A stretch of DNA of 64,000 nucleotides, taken from a bacterium. Its GTDB lineage: Bacteria > Bacillota > Bacilli > Lactobacillales > Streptococcaceae. The stretch lies in assembly GCA_905221505.1 (NCBI GenBank), contig CAJNDL010000005.1:1-64000 (forward strand), read 5' to 3'. The translations under genes were made by a program, and so were the position numbers. The notes under the pieces are model-generated. The model saw nothing but the letters and a program-made list of their open reading frames with translations, was not told the origin of the DNA and made no database searches. Below are positions 37,868 through 49,210 of this stretch, in pieces. Position 1 is the first letter of the stretch. Every line of letters begins with the position of its first letter.

Positions 37868-38675
37868 TTTTAAATTGACTATGCGCCCTCTCTACTACTT
37901 CTTCAATCTCAGCAAGAACCTGATTGCTTGCTGACTCTTCTTTTTTCAAATACGCTAAAAACTCAATATTTCCATGTCCACCTTGGATGGGAGAAAAGTC
38001 CAAACCAAGGACTGAAAAGCCTTCCTCTACTGCCATAGCTGTGACAGATTCAAGGACATTTTGATGAACCTTGGCATCTCGAATAATTCCATTTTTCCCA
38101 ATCTGCTCACGTCCTGCCTCAAACTGAGGCTTAACCAGAGCCACAACCTGACCTTGATCAGCTAACACTCGGTGCAAGGCTGGCAAAATCAGACTGAGGG
38201 AAATGAAACTCACATCAATACTGGCAAAGCTCGGTTCCTTTTCAAAGTCAGTCTTTTCAGCATAGCGGAAATTGAACTGCTCCATGCTGACAACACGTGG
38301 GTCTTGGCGTAGTTTCCAAGCCAACTGATTGGTACCAACATCAACTGCAAAGACTAACTCAGCACCATTTTGCAACATGACGTCGGTAAAGCCTCCAGTA
38401 GAAGCCCCGATATCAATCGTGGTCACTCCATCAACTGACAAATCAAAGACCTGCAAGGCTTTTTCCAATTTCAAGCCACCACGGCTAACATACTTGAGTT
38501 TTTCACCCTTGAGTTTTAGCTCGGTGGCGTCTGGGATTTTCTCCCCTGGTTTATCAAACCGTTCTCCATTCAGGACTGCTACGACTAGTCCAGCCATGAC
38601 ACCGCGCTTGGCCTGTTCTCGCGTTTCAAACAAGCCCTGTTTATAAGCTAGTACATCTACTCTTTCCTTAGCCAT
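37860..38675 (-). CDS. TlyA-family rRNA methyltransferase
   Basis: A 271-aa protein. An S4 RNA-binding domain (residues about 1-65, [29 protein letters not shown]) precedes a Rossmann methyltransferase (about 80-240) with the SAM motif TIDIGASTGGFTDVML and the catalytic-region KPQFE segment. TlyA proteins 2'-O-methylate rRNA; the old name hemolysin A is misleading. It overlaps ispA and ahrC in a tightly coupled operon. Confidence 0.9.
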   Translation of the reverse strand: MAKERVDVLAYKQGLFETREQAKRGVMAGLVVAVLNGERFDKPGEKIPDATELKLKGEKLKYVSRGGLKLEKALQVFDLSVDGVTTIDIGASTGGFTDVMLQNGAELVFAVDVGTNQLAWKLRQDPRVVSMEQFNFRYAEKTDFEKEPSFASIDVSFISLSLILPALHRVLADQGQVVALVKPQFEAGREQIGKNGIIRDAKVHQNVLESVTAMAVEEGFSVLGLDFSPIQGGHGNIEFLAYLKKEESASNQVLAEIEEVVERAHSQFKNE

Positions 38676-39543
38676 TGATTCTCAAACTTTCTACTACACT
38701 TACAATTGATTCTATCTCAAAGGGAACTTGCTGGGCAATTTCTTCTAATTTGGCATTAGCTTGATCTAGGGTTTGGTTACAAAAGGCAATGGCCTCTTCC
38801 AAGCCCAACAAGGCAGGATAGGTTGACTTTTCTGCCTGCAAATCCTTTTGAGGAGTCTTGCCGATTTCCTCAAAACTAGCTGTCACATCTAGCACATCGT
38901 CTCTAACTTGAAAGGCAAGTCCAATCAATTCACCTACAGTTTTAAGTTTTGCTTGCATTTCAGGTGCCAATTCAGCTATAATAGCAGCCGCTTGGAAGGG
39001 ATAGGCTAGTAGCTTCCCAGTCTTATTGGCATGAATGGTCTGAAGTTCTTTCAAGGACAAATGCTGGTGTTCGCCTTCCATGTCCAAAACCTGCCCTGCT
39101 ACCATACCTAGACTTCCTGAAGCAAGGGATAAGTTGGCAATCAAGTCCACCTTGATCTGACTTGGCAAATCTGCCTGCGCTATCAAGGCATAAGGATCCA
39201 GGAATAAAGCATCTCCTGCCAAAATGGCCATCGCTTCACCGAATTTCTTATGATTGGTCAAACGCCCTCGACGATAATCATCATCATCCATAGCAGGAAG
39301 ATCATCGTGAATCAAGCTCCCTGTATGAATCATTTCCAAGGCAGCGGCCACCTGCGCGTGAGCAGGTTTGATGGCAATATGCAAGGCTTCCAGAACTTCT
39401 AACAAGAGAAAAGGTCGAATACGCTTGCCACCAGCATGAATGGAATAGAGCACAGACTCACGCAAACTAGAGGCAAACTGCTGGTCTCCATAAAAGTCTT
39501 CCAAAGCCGACTCAACAAGAGCTAATTTTTCTTGCTTCTTCAT
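38668..39543 (-). CDS. ispA: Farnesyl/geranyl diphosphate synthase
   Basis: A 291-aa short-chain polyprenyl diphosphate synthase. The first Asp-rich motif is [14 protein letters not shown] (about 79-92) and the second is QVRDDVLDV (about 214-222). It makes the C15 prenyl primer for undecaprenyl-P in wall synthesis. The gene overlaps xseB by four bases; the xseA-xseB-ispA-tlyA order is common in Firmicutes. Confidence 0.95.
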   Translation of the reverse strand: MKKQEKLALVESALEDFYGDQQFASSLRESVLYSIHAGGKRIRPFLLLEVLEALHIAIKPAHAQVAAALEMIHTGSLIHDDLPAMDDDDYRRGRLTNHKKFGEAMAILAGDALFLDPYALIAQADLPSQIKVDLIANLSLASGSLGMVAGQVLDMEGEHQHLSLKELQTIHANKTGKLLAYPFQAAAIIAELAPEMQAKLKTVGELIGLAFQVRDDVLDVTASFEEIGKTPQKDLQAEKSTYPALLGLEEAIAFCNQTLDQANAKLEEIAQQVPFEIESIVSVVESLRING

Positions 39544-39752
39544 TCAAAATCACTTTCTGTTCCGTCTTCTTGCATGACCTTAACCAAGGTCTTTTCAGCC
39601 TTGTCCAGCGTCGCTTGGAGCTCTTTTGACAAGACCATGCCCTTTTGAAAGGCCGCAATCGCATCTTCCAAAGCAATCTCTCCATTTTCCAAACTTTGGA
39701 CAATGGTCTCCAGTTCTGCTAGATTTTCCTCAAATTTCTTTTGTTTTGACAT
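39540..39752 (-). CDS. xseB: Exodeoxyribonuclease VII small subunit
   Basis: A 70-aa helical subunit with the family signature [29 protein letters not shown], shown here as [12 protein letters not shown] then [11 protein letters not shown]. It binds XseA in the single-strand exonuclease. It overlaps xseA by 23 bases and ispA by four. Confidence 0.96.
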   Translation of the reverse strand: MSKQKKFEENLAELETIVQSLENGEIALEDAIAAFQKGMVLSKELQATLDKAEKTLVKVMQEDGTESDFE

Positions 39753-41070
39753 CTTTAACCTCTAATTCTACTTGACCATCTCGCATCAAAAGCGTTACTT
39801 GGTCTTTTTTCTTCAAAGTTTCAACTGAATCCACAACTGACTCTTCTTTTTTGACAATAGCGTAGCCACGCGCCACGATACGACTGGTATCCAACATGAG
39901 CAAGGCTTCTGAAAGTCGCTTGACTTCAGCAACCTTGGCATCATAAACCAGCGCCATTTGGCTACGTAGGAGCTTATCCAACTGACCTAGGCGGTCTTGA
40001 TAACGCTGGATTTTTGTAACAGGTGATAATTGCACCAGTTGATGTGTCCTTGCTTGTACTAATTGGTTGCTATCAGAAATCCGTGTTCGCAAACTTTGTT
40101 TTAATCGCAGTTGCAGTTGGTCCAATCGTTGCAAATAACCATCATACAAGCGCTCTGGCTGTCTAAAGATGACTGACTGACTGCATTTTTTCAAAGATTC
40201 TTGTTTCTTAGATAGGACATTTCGGACTGCCGTTGCCATCCGTTTTTCCTGATTTTGCAAATGAGCTAATAGATCCAACTTGGTCACAGGTGTTGCTAGT
40301 TCAGCAGCAGCTGTTGGTGTCGCAGCGCGACGATCTGCCACAAAATCCGCTAAAGTCACATCCGTCTCATGCCCCACACTAGAGATAACTGGTAAACGAG
40401 ATTCAAAAATCGCTCGTACCACAATTTCTTCGTTAAAGGCCCAGAGATCCTCGATAGAACCCCCACCACGACCAATAATCAGCAAATCCAAATCGTCCCG
40501 TTGATTAGCACGCGCAATATTTCGAGCAATTTCCTCTGCAGCCCCTTCACCTTGAACCTTGGTCGGATAGAGAAGAATATCGACACCTGGAAATCGCCTG
40601 CTGACGGTCGTGATAATATCTCGAATAACGGCTCCACTACGACTTGTCACCACACCAATTCTCTTAGAAAATTGGGGAAGAGGTTGCTTGAAGCGTTCTT
40701 GAAACAGGCCTTCTTCTGTCAATTTTTTCTTGAGTTGTTCAAACTGAATCGCAAGCGCCCCAACCCCATCAGGATCAGCCTTTTCAATGATGATCGAGTA
40801 GCTACCGCTTGGTTCATAGACCTGTACACGCCCAATCACATTGATTTTCATTCCTTCTTCCAGGTCGAAGCCTAATTTCTGATAAATCCCAGACCAGATG
40901 GTCGCTTGAATGACCGCATGGTCGTCTTTCAGGGAGAAATATTGGTGAGTAGGCCGTTTACGAAAGTTGGAAACTTGACCAGTTAAATAGACCCGTTCCA
41001 AGTAAGGGTCTTTATCGAATTTCATTTTCAAATACTTGGTCAAAGTTGTTACCGATAAATACTTTTCCAT
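39730..41070 (-). CDS. xseA: Exodeoxyribonuclease VII large subunit
   Basis: A 446-aa catalytic subunit. It has an N-terminal OB fold ([23 protein letters not shown]), then the nuclease domain with [13 protein letters not shown] and [18 protein letters not shown], then a long coiled coil that holds XseB. ATG 41070 matches the usual start. An in-frame GTG at 41076 has the better-spaced AAGGAAA site and cannot be excluded. Confidence 0.95.
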   Translation of the reverse strand: MEKYLSVTTLTKYLKMKFDKDPYLERVYLTGQVSNFRKRPTHQYFSLKDDHAVIQATIWSGIYQKLGFDLEEGMKINVIGRVQVYEPSGSYSIIIEKADPDGVGALAIQFEQLKKKLTEEGLFQERFKQPLPQFSKRIGVVTSRSGAVIRDIITTVSRRFPGVDILLYPTKVQGEGAAEEIARNIARANQRDDLDLLIIGRGGGSIEDLWAFNEEIVVRAIFESRLPVISSVGHETDVTLADFVADRRAATPTAAAELATPVTKLDLLAHLQNQEKRMATAVRNVLSKKQESLKKCSQSVIFRQPERLYDGYLQRLDQLQLRLKQSLRTRISDSNQLVQARTHQLVQLSPVTKIQRYQDRLGQLDKLLRSQMALVYDAKVAEVKRLSEALLMLDTSRIVARGYAIVKKEESVVDSVETLKKKDQVTLLMRDGQVELEVKDVKTKEI

Positions 41071-41170
41071 CTCCACCTACTATTCATTTCCTTGCTCTTT
41101 CATGGGTATTATTATACCAAAAATATGCCTAAAAATCTTCATTTATATACCATTATGAGGAGAAAATAGA

Positions 41171-41189
41171 AAAAGGAGGCAAGGCCTCC
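41171..41189 (-). terminator. Terminator of udk
   Basis: On the minus strand GGAGGC-CTT-GCCTCC is followed by TTTTT, just after the udk stop. Confidence 0.75.
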
Positions 41190-41197
41190 ACATCTGT

Positions 41198-41836
41198 TTA
41201 TTTGCTGTTTCGAGCTTCTTCCAAAATCTTTGCAATCTTGGTCGTCAACAGATCGATAGCAACTGTATTGCTAACCCCTTCAGGAATAACGATATCAGCA
41301 TATCGCTTGGTTGGCTCAATAAACTGGTGATACATAGGTTTAACCACACCTAAGTACTGGTCAATAACGCTATCAAGGCTACGTCCACGTTCTTCCATAT
41401 CACGCTTGATACGACGAATAATGCGTACATCATCATCCGTATCTACAAAAATCTTGATATCCATCAAATCACGCAGACGCTTGTCCTCCAAGACCAAAAT
41501 CCCCTCAACGATAAAGACATCTTGAGGCTCTTGACGATAAGTCTTGCTACTCCGTGTATGCTCTGTATAGTCATAAGTCGGAATGTCCACCGGACGCCCT
41601 GCCAACAATTCCTTAATCTGCTCGATCATCAAGTCTGTATCAAAGGCAAAAGGATGGTCATAGTTAGTTTTGACACGCTCTTCAAAGGTCAAATGAGACT
41701 GATCCTTGTAGTATGAATCATGCTCAATCATGGAAATCTTTTCATCAGGGAAATGCGATAAAATGGCTCTTGAAACACTGGTTTTTCCTCCACCAGAACC
41801 ACCTGTCACTCCGATAATGATTGGTCTATTTTGCAT
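41198..41836 (-). CDS. udk: Uridine/cytidine kinase
   Basis: A 212-aa P-loop kinase of pyrimidine salvage that phosphorylates uridine and cytidine. The P-loop is [12 protein letters not shown] (about 9-20). The nucleoside pocket is seen in HDSYYKDQ and [10 protein letters not shown], and the lid is [13 protein letters not shown]. The length is normal. Confidence 0.96.
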   Translation of the reverse strand: MQNRPIIIGVTGGSGGGKTSVSRAILSHFPDEKISMIEHDSYYKDQSHLTFEERVKTNYDHPFAFDTDLMIEQIKELLAGRPVDIPTYDYTEHTRSSKTYRQEPQDVFIVEGILVLEDKRLRDLMDIKIFVDTDDDVRIIRRIKRDMEERGRSLDSVIDQYLGVVKPMYHQFIEPTKRYADIVIPEGVSNTVAIDLLTTKIAKILEEARNSK

Positions 41837-41947
41837 GCTATCCTCCGTTTTTTTATCCGTCGTCTATTCTATCACATTTTTTGTAAAATTTATAGTCTGA
41901 TTTGGATAGTCTATGAAAAGAATTCTAATCCCTACACCCCAGTTAGA

Positions 41948-42826
41948 TTAGCTAAAAACCTTTCTTGGCTTATAGAGATTGTCCCGTTTTTCTAGAATGG
42001 CTAGCAATTTATCGCCTTCAAAAGCAGCCAATTCTTGGTCTGTTTGGTCGAGCTCGATAAAACGACCAAAGCGCACTTCTGTAGCCTCTTCTGGACTTAG
42101 GAAAACTTTGACGAGGTCCCCTGTCCCAATCTCTAGAGGATGGAGAAAGTCTAATTGCCCAGCCTCCACTTTTGTAGCAATTTCTTCCAAGGTAAGAGCA
42201 TCCTCCAGTTGTAAACCTGCCGCACTAGTCCGTGTCAGATGTGACATATGGGCTGCATAACCAAGCTTCTCTCCCAAGTCAACTGACAAAGTACGGATAT
42301 AAGTTCCCTTACTGCATTTCACACGAAAAGTAAAGCGTGCAAGTTCTCCGTCATAAGAAATCGGACTTGTTCGTTCAAATTGATAAATGGTCACCTGACG
42401 TTCTGGACGTTCCACTTCCTGACCAGCACGCGCATACTCATAAAGCTTACGACCATTGACCTTGACAGCCGAGTACATAGGCGGAATCTGGGTAATAGAC
42501 CCAGTCAAATTGGCTATCGCTTCATCAACAAGATTTTCATCCAAGGGCGACAAAACAGGGGCCTCTTCGACCACTTCCCCACTAGCATCCTCTGTCGTCG
42601 TTGAATAGCCGAGAGTAATCTCCCCCACATAGACCTTACCCTCATCCTGCATGAACTCGACCATGCGTGTCGCCTTGCCAACCGCAATCGGCAAAACACC
42701 CACTACATCCGGATCCAAGGTCCCACCATGACCAATTTTCTTAGTTCCCAAAATCTTACGCAGTTTAAAAACCGCATCATGCGAGGTCATCCCCGCTTCT
42801 TTTTTTAAGTTGATAATACCGTTCAT
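41948..42826 (-). CDS. truB: tRNA pseudouridine-55 synthase
   Basis: A 292-aa TruB that makes pseudouridine 55 in the T-loop of tRNA. It begins [17 protein letters not shown]. The catalytic Asp is in [16 protein letters not shown] near residue 39, and later [14 protein letters not shown] is conserved. It begins 19 bases after the AAA+ gene, so the accessory cassette upstream is probably transcribed into truB. Confidence 0.96.
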   Translation of the reverse strand: MNGIINLKKEAGMTSHDAVFKLRKILGTKKIGHGGTLDPDVVGVLPIAVGKATRMVEFMQDEGKVYVGEITLGYSTTTEDASGEVVEEAPVLSPLDENLVDEAIANLTGSITQIPPMYSAVKVNGRKLYEYARAGQEVERPERQVTIYQFERTSPISYDGELARFTFRVKCSKGTYIRTLSVDLGEKLGYAAHMSHLTRTSAAGLQLEDALTLEEIATKVEAGQLDFLHPLEIGTGDLVKVFLSPEEATEVRFGRFIELDQTDQELAAFEGDKLLAILEKRDNLYKPRKVFS

Positions 42827-42845
42827 TTTTGCTTTCTAATTTCAT

Positions 42846-43931
42846 TCATAAAATATCTTCTTCAAGAATTGTAATGTAATTATCTTTTGTAACAAAAGAT
42901 AGTGTGGCTAATCTTATTGCTTGGTTCATAATTATCCTGTCAAATACATTTCTTACAAATCGCCCATTTGCATTTTTATTTTCAGGATTGCAACTATGTA
43001 ATTCTAAATATTTTTTTAATTTTTCTTTTGCAGAATCATGCAAAATGTACTCTTCAATTTTGCAATATGAAAGAAAAATATCAAACATTTGGTCCACAGT
43101 ATAATCTTCAAACGTAATAAAATAATTAAATCTTGATTTTAACCCAGGATTAGATTCAAAAAATTTTTTCATTAATTCATCATATCCAGCAACAATAACC
43201 ACCAAATCATCACGATAATCTTCTAATGCTTTTGTTAACTCAGTTAAACACTCTCGACCATAACTATCACTTTTATCGTTTTCAGTAATACTATATGCTT
43301 CATCAATAAACAATACACCACCTTTGGCTTTTTGTATCAATCTCTTCACTTTCGAAGCCGTCTGTCCTTGATATTCTGCTATTAAGTCTGTTCTACTTGC
43401 CTCTATAAAGTGACCTTTACTTAGTATTCCTAGAGAACGATACATATTACCAACAATTCTAGCAACTGTTGTCTTACCAGTACCTGGATTACCTAAAAAC
43501 GCCATATGCATAGTTCTATTTGTTTTTTTAAGACCGATTTTTTCTCTACTTTGTTGAACTTTATTAAATGCGACTAGATCTTCAATCTCTTTCTTCACAT
43601 TTTCTAAACCTATTAATGACTTTAAATCATTTGCTAGTGCTTCAAATGATTTATTATTTGTTTCTTTCAAAATCAAATAATTTGTATCAATAACTCTAGA
43701 GCCAAGATATTTATATAATAATTCCAATATGCTAGTTTGCTTATCTTTGATTTTAGAGAATGTCTCTTTAGTAGTTAAGTTTCCTAATAGTTTTATAAAC
43801 TCTAAGTCAGCATTTTTAACATTATTAACAATATCTTGAAGAATTACTTCTAATTCATAAGTACTATTTGTTAAATCATCCAGTTTTTTCACTTCCGATT
43901 TTAACAATTTTAAATAAGTTTCACTAATCAT
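42846..43931 (-). CDS. SpoVK/CbbX-type AAA+ ATPase of an HNH/coiled-coil cassette
   Basis: A 361-aa protein. A helical N-terminal region (1-100) leads into an AAA+ module. Walker A is GNPGTGKT at 147-154, the pore loop is EYQGQTASKV, Walker B is VLFIDEA at 206-212, the Arg finger is in NPGLKSRF near 267, and sensor 2 is in NGRFVRNVF. This is the SpoVK/CbbX/EccA clade, whose members remodel partner proteins; there are no membrane segments. It begins immediately after the stop of the tail-anchored gene, with AAAGGA inside that gene's last codons, so translation is coupled. I infer that it acts on the two membrane partners. It is visibly more AT-rich than truB. Confidence 0.88.
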   Translation of the reverse strand: MISETYLKLLKSEVKKLDDLTNSTYELEVILQDIVNNVKNADLEFIKLLGNLTTKETFSKIKDKQTSILELLYKYLGSRVIDTNYLILKETNNKSFEALANDLKSLIGLENVKKEIEDLVAFNKVQQSREKIGLKKTNRTMHMAFLGNPGTGKTTVARIVGNMYRSLGILSKGHFIEASRTDLIAEYQGQTASKVKRLIQKAKGGVLFIDEAYSITENDKSDSYGRECLTELTKALEDYRDDLVVIVAGYDELMKKFFESNPGLKSRFNYFITFEDYTVDQMFDIFLSYCKIEEYILHDSAKEKLKKYLELHSCNPENKNANGRFVRNVFDRIIMNQAIRLATLSFVTKDNYITILEEDIL

Positions 43932-44732
43932 CTACATTCCTTTAAACAATAGAAATAATACTATTATAACAACAGCGACTCCAAGAGTATAGAATCCTTT
44001 TCTAAGGAAACTAATCTCTTTTTGTTTTTCCTCTAGTTCAGTTTGAAATTTCTCGACAATTAAAGTAAGATTTTTACCTTCCTCTATTAATCGAACATTC
44101 ATCTTGTCTACATCGTTTTTAAGATTATTTTGTGTTTCTTCAACTTGTAAATGCAAATCGTTAAAACTATTTTCTATTTTCACTAATGATTTTAGCTTCG
44201 CTTTTAAACTATCAATTTCAATTTGAATTTCACTTTGCTTATCTTCAAGTTGTTCTAACTCTTCTAGCTTGTTATGATGTTTCTTCAATATATCAATTAA
44301 ATCTTTATTCTGTTTAAAAACATCATCTAATAATTTTTTATTACCAGTTTGATATTCTTCTATTTCGTGCAATCCCTGTATAGCTTTATTATTTGCCTCT
44401 TTGGCTGCAATCAAAGATTTTGAAATACTTTGAATATACTCATCATCCAATATTTGGAAAGTTTCGTAAATAGTATTAAATTCTTGAATAATCTTTTTTA
44501 TGTGAATATTTTGTTCAATCATTCTATTTTGAACAGCATCAGTAAGAGCGTTCAAATCTTTACCCTTAACATCATATTCCATTCCAATAAATCCTAACAT
44601 AGGATCATCTGTTGGAACTGTTGGTAAATCTGACTGTTCAGGGATCTCTTCACTAAAGGCTTTTAGCTCTTGTTTTTTTTCATTAAATCTTTCAGAATTT
44701 GCTAAAACTTGAATCTCTAATTCTTCTGACAT
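43932..44732 (-). CDS. Tail-anchored coiled-coil protein
   Basis: A 266-aa protein. An acidic N-terminus has a Pro/Asp patch LPTVPTDDPMLGF at about 36-48. Long heptad-rich coiled coils run from about 75 to 245. A single C-terminal membrane helix at about 247-263 is followed by only three residues, the layout of a tail-anchored protein facing the cytosol. I recognise no named family. It lies between the HNH/membrane gene (9 bases away) and the AAA+ gene (0 bases), so it is likely a structural bridge of that cassette at the membrane. Confidence 0.8.
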   Translation of the reverse strand: MSEELEIQVLANSERFNEKKQELKAFSEEIPEQSDLPTVPTDDPMLGFIGMEYDVKGKDLNALTDAVQNRMIEQNIHIKKIIQEFNTIYETFQILDDEYIQSISKSLIAAKEANNKAIQGLHEIEEYQTGNKKLLDDVFKQNKDLIDILKKHHNKLEELEQLEDKQSEIQIEIDSLKAKLKSLVKIENSFNDLHLQVEETQNNLKNDVDKMNVRLIEEGKNLTLIVEKFQTELEEKQKEISFLRKGFYTLGVAVVIIVLFLLFKGM

Positions 44733-44741
44733 AACATTCTC

Positions 44742-46412
44742 CTATAATAAATCGTTTAATGCATTTTGCATTTCTTCAAGTTCACTTTGCTTTTCATCAA
44801 AGTAAATTTCATTAGCTAATAATCGCTGTTTGAAATCAATCTTTAAATTAGAAAACTCTTCATCAACATTGCCAAGTAGTTCTCTTAGTTTTTGATGGTT
44901 CTTAGCCATCTTACTGAAGATATCATTTCGCTTAACAGCAACATTTTGCTCGGCAACAAAAATTTGAACATCCTGAATTCTTAGCAATTCGTTCTTCTTA
45001 TTAGCTTGTTTCTTTTGATTTTCCTCAATTAACTTTCTGGAAATAAATTGATCAATTCCATTAATAATTATTGCTCCCAAAATTCCGGTTAGTAAACTAG
45101 CTAAAAACATTCCTAGAATATTTGCAATTTTTCCTAAATATTTAATTTCTTTATTGAAGGCTTTTATTTTTTTAAAATAATTTTCAAAATACTCTCCTAA
45201 AAACATTGCTCCTACACCTACTAATGCAGAAATAATGATTTTTGAAATATGGGCAATTTTAATCTCAGTAGAATGAGACTGGTTTTCAGGGTTTGATAAA
45301 TAAGAAATACTTTCTCTTATTGAGCCAAATATTTGTTTAACTACGTTTGTGATTTTTTGAAGTTTTTGATTGATTGCTCCAATAATTTCCCCCACTATAC
45401 TTCCAACAAAACTGTCTACACCCACTTTAATAAAATCTCTAATTTTACCAAAGAAGGAATGAAGTGCATTTTTCATTTCATCTAAGAATGTATCAAACGA
45501 TCGTTTTTTAGATTTAAAAAAACGAACCAAAGCATTCATTATTTCTTTCAACATCCCAAATAACGCTGCAACAAACATAGCTTTAACTGCGTCTTTACCT
45601 GCCTTGTTCGCCATTCTAACCGCAGCTTTCTTTGCTATTGGTTTATACATAGCTTTCTTTGCACTTTTTTCAGCTTTAATCATCTTATCTGAATCAGCAG
45701 CCAATTTATCATTTAATTTTTTATTATTTTCAGCCTTAAGATTTCGCTTTTCGGCATCCGAGATATTCATCTTATCAATTTTTTTATTAGCTCTTTCAAC
45801 TTGTTCTTTTAGATTTTTTTCTCTCGCTTCTCTATTCTTTATATAGTCACTATTTGATGTTGCTCCTTTACTTTTATTCAGCGATTCATTAGTTGCTGCA
45901 AAATTTTCCTTTTTATTTGCTAAATCAGCAGTTTCAATATCTGCAATTTTCCTCCATGTGTTTTCAAAAATCTGTTTTCTTGGTATGACGTGATCCAAAT
46001 TAGCTTTTTCGTTAATTTTTATTGTTTTTCCAGTATATTCATCCTTTAAATTTCCATTTTTTTGCCTTTCTTTCATAGCATTATTTGCATCAGTATACCT
46101 TTTATCTTTCATTATTTTAGCACCCTCTTCTTTTGTATAACCATTAGGATTTTTATCGTTATACTGCTTAAGAAGCGTGTCGCTTGTCATATCTAAACCA
46201 ATTTGGTTCGCAAATTGACTCCAAATTTCATCTAAAATGACATCTCCTAATTTATCCGGTAAACTAATTTCTTTACATTCTAGTTCTAATTTCTCAAGAT
46301 TAGAGAACTCCATTGTAAATTGCTGTTCCAATAGTTCTTCTAACTCATCATAGTTTAAATTTTCAGACTCATTTACTTCTTCAGTATTCAATACTAATAA
46401 TTCATTTTCCAC
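44742..46412 (-). CDS. HNH endonuclease domain fused to a membrane region
   Basis: A 556-aa protein. Residues 124-182 form an HNH-type nuclease: DEYTGK, then LDHVIPRK with D140-H141, then ENFAATNESLNKSKG with N170/N179 and K182. The zinc cysteines often seen are absent. A Lys/Glu-rich stretch follows (190-275), then amphipathic and hydrophobic segments near 278-297 and 330-347 and two clear membrane spans near 390-408 and 430-453. The C-terminus (455-556) is coiled coil. A nuclease tied to the membrane suggests attack on incoming DNA or an effector that also perturbs the membrane. It starts 7 bases after the DUF2130 stop. I do not recognise the full architecture. Confidence 0.82.
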   Translation of the reverse strand: MENELLVLNTEEVNESENLNYDELEELLEQQFTMEFSNLEKLELECKEISLPDKLGDVILDEIWSQFANQIGLDMTSDTLLKQYNDKNPNGYTKEEGAKIMKDKRYTDANNAMKERQKNGNLKDEYTGKTIKINEKANLDHVIPRKQIFENTWRKIADIETADLANKKENFAATNESLNKSKGATSNSDYIKNREAREKNLKEQVERANKKIDKMNISDAEKRNLKAENNKKLNDKLAADSDKMIKAEKSAKKAMYKPIAKKAAVRMANKAGKDAVKAMFVAALFGMLKEIMNALVRFFKSKKRSFDTFLDEMKNALHSFFGKIRDFIKVGVDSFVGSIVGEIIGAINQKLQKITNVVKQIFGSIRESISYLSNPENQSHSTEIKIAHISKIIISALVGVGAMFLGEYFENYFKKIKAFNKEIKYLGKIANILGMFLASLLTGILGAIIINGIDQFISRKLIEENQKKQANKKNELLRIQDVQIFVAEQNVAVKRNDIFSKMAKNHQKLRELLGNVDEEFSNLKIDFKQRLLANEIYFDEKQSELEEMQNALNDLL

Positions 46413-46419
46413 TGCTTCC

Positions 46420-47694
46420 TCATTCCCCCTTCAGTGCTTCAAATTTCGCTTTCATAGTTGGATTTTTCCGAGTTAATTTTTTGACGGAGACATCTTCCAG
46501 TTTGTTGTTTGCAAGACGGAGTTGGTTTTCGGATGTGGTTAGGAACTTCTTAACCTCTTCCATGCGTTTGATAGCCTTGTCGATTTCATCGATAGCTTTG
46601 CCAAAGTTGGTCGAAGCTGAATTGTAGTTCTTAGCAAAAGCTAGTTTAAAGGCATCCAAGTCTTCTTCAAAATGTGTAATATCAATGTTTTGTTCACGCA
46701 CCAAGGCCAGCTCCTGCTTGTATTTAAGAGAATTAAGCGCCGCATTACGCAAGAGACCAATCAGCTGGATAAAGAACTGAGGACGAACCACATACATCTT
46801 TTCATACTCGTGACTAACGTCAACAATCCCTGTGTTAAAGTAGTCGTTATCTGCCTCAAGCATGGTCACCAACACGGCATACTCACAGTTCTTTTCACGA
46901 CGGTCCTTATCCAATTCCTTATAGAAATCTGCATTCTTGTGCTTCTTCTCTGTGCCGTCCGCTTCATTTTTCATCTCAAACATGATGGAAATGATTTCCA
47001 CCCCATTTTCATCACTCTCACGGAAGATAAAGTCCCCTTTAGACCCACGCGCAGAAACCTTGTTATCCTTCTCAAAGTAAGCATTTGGAAAGGCAAAACT
47101 GCGGATCTTGTTAAACTCACTTTCTGCATACTGTTCCAGACTTTCCCCAATCGCTTTTGTGGATTGTTGAGCCTTGAAATTCTTGTAAAATTCGACTTGT
47201 TCACTGGCTGCTTTAAGCTGGACTTCATAGTTTTGTTTAACAGAAGCCAAAGACAACTCATTTTCCTTTTCTTGTAATAGCAACTGATTTTTGACCTGAT
47301 CTCGTTCTTTTTCAAGGTCAGAAAGGGTCTTTTGCAGTTGATTTTCATGCTCTAAACGCAAGGTGGCCAATTGGTTTTCCAAGGCCTGCACTTCCTTGTC
47401 CTTTGCTAATAAGGCCTCATGACTTGTCTGTTCAACTTCTTTCTTGGCCAATTCTTTTTCTGTACCAAAGTTTTGGATTTGACTCTGCAATTGAGCAATT
47501 TCTTGGTCTTTTTGAGCCAGTTTAATCTGTTGTTCATTCATAGCCTTTTGCTCAGCCAAGGCCAGTTCCTGCTTCATGCGGTCGTGTAATTCCTTATCAA
47601 ACTCTGCCGTTCTCACTTGGGACAAGAGTTCGGCATACTGGCTTTCATTTACTGTAAAGACTTCCCCACAGTTAGGGCATTTGATTTCGTTCAT
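46420..47694 (-). CDS. DUF2130 protein (zinc ribbon, coiled coil, nuclease-like core)
   Basis: A 424-aa protein. The N-terminal CPNCGEVF is half of a zinc ribbon. A Gln/Glu-rich coiled coil spans about 25-175. The DUF2130 core (about 185-340) has GDFIFRE, IMFEMKNEADGTEKK and KDRREKNCEYAVLVTML, resembling PD-(D/E)XK-type cores such as RmuC. The function is unproven. A DUF2130 gene is, as I recall, at this place in pneumococcus, so it is probably a resident gene with the three-gene cassette added behind it. It has its own extended -10 promoter. Confidence 0.85.
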   Translation of the reverse strand: MNEIKCPNCGEVFTVNESQYAELLSQVRTAEFDKELHDRMKQELALAEQKAMNEQQIKLAQKDQEIAQLQSQIQNFGTEKELAKKEVEQTSHEALLAKDKEVQALENQLATLRLEHENQLQKTLSDLEKERDQVKNQLLLQEKENELSLASVKQNYEVQLKAASEQVEFYKNFKAQQSTKAIGESLEQYAESEFNKIRSFAFPNAYFEKDNKVSARGSKGDFIFRESDENGVEIISIMFEMKNEADGTEKKHKNADFYKELDKDRREKNCEYAVLVTMLEADNDYFNTGIVDVSHEYEKMYVVRPQFFIQLIGLLRNAALNSLKYKQELALVREQNIDITHFEEDLDAFKLAFAKNYNSASTNFGKAIDEIDKAIKRMEEVKKFLTTSENQLRLANNKLEDVSVKKLTRKNPTMKAKFEALKGE

Positions 47695-47723
47695 ATCGTT
47701 CCTCTTTCTAGGCTTCTGTAACC

Positions 47724-47752
47724 ATTATATCATGCCTAAGGGAAAATCAAAA
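47724..47752 (-). promoter_or_regulatory. Promoter for DUF2130 and probably the downstream cassette
   Basis: Minus strand: TTTTGA (47747-47752), 17 bases, TATAAT (47724-47729) preceded by TGA, an extended -10. I saw no terminator between DUF2130 and truB. Confidence 0.6.
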
Positions 47753-47776
47753 ACAGCGAGTCGAAACCCACTGTTT
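47749..47776 (-). terminator. Terminator of the sulfhydrylase gene
   Basis: On the minus strand AAACAG...CTGTTTTT forms an imperfect hairpin with a T run, just after the stop of the leftward gene at 47790. Confidence 0.55.
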
Positions 47777-47789
47777 ATCTTCTTTTTCT

Positions 47790-49114
<1,325 letters not shown>

Positions 49115-49180
49115 CTATCTTGACTAATACCTCTTTTCTATATTTTGATATAAGGAGCGACTATTACTTCTTACAAAACA

Positions 49181-49203
49181 AAAAAGCACGAATCAATCGT
49201 GCT
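49181..49203 (-). terminator. Terminator of the FNT transporter gene
   Basis: On the minus strand AGCACGAT-TG-ATTCGTGCT is followed by six T residues, just after the stop at 49211. Confidence 0.85.
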
Positions 49204-49210
49204 CATTTTC

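Noticed and set aside
42846..43931. Calling the AAA+ gene an EccA/type VII secretion or CbbX Rubisco-activase gene
   Set aside because: No ESX genes or Calvin-cycle genes are nearby; the similarity is at clade level only.
46672..47277. 201-codon plus-strand ORF opposite the DUF2130 gene
   Set aside because: Composition is that of an antisense frame of a Gln/Glu-rich coiled coil, and there is no ribosome site or recognisable domain.
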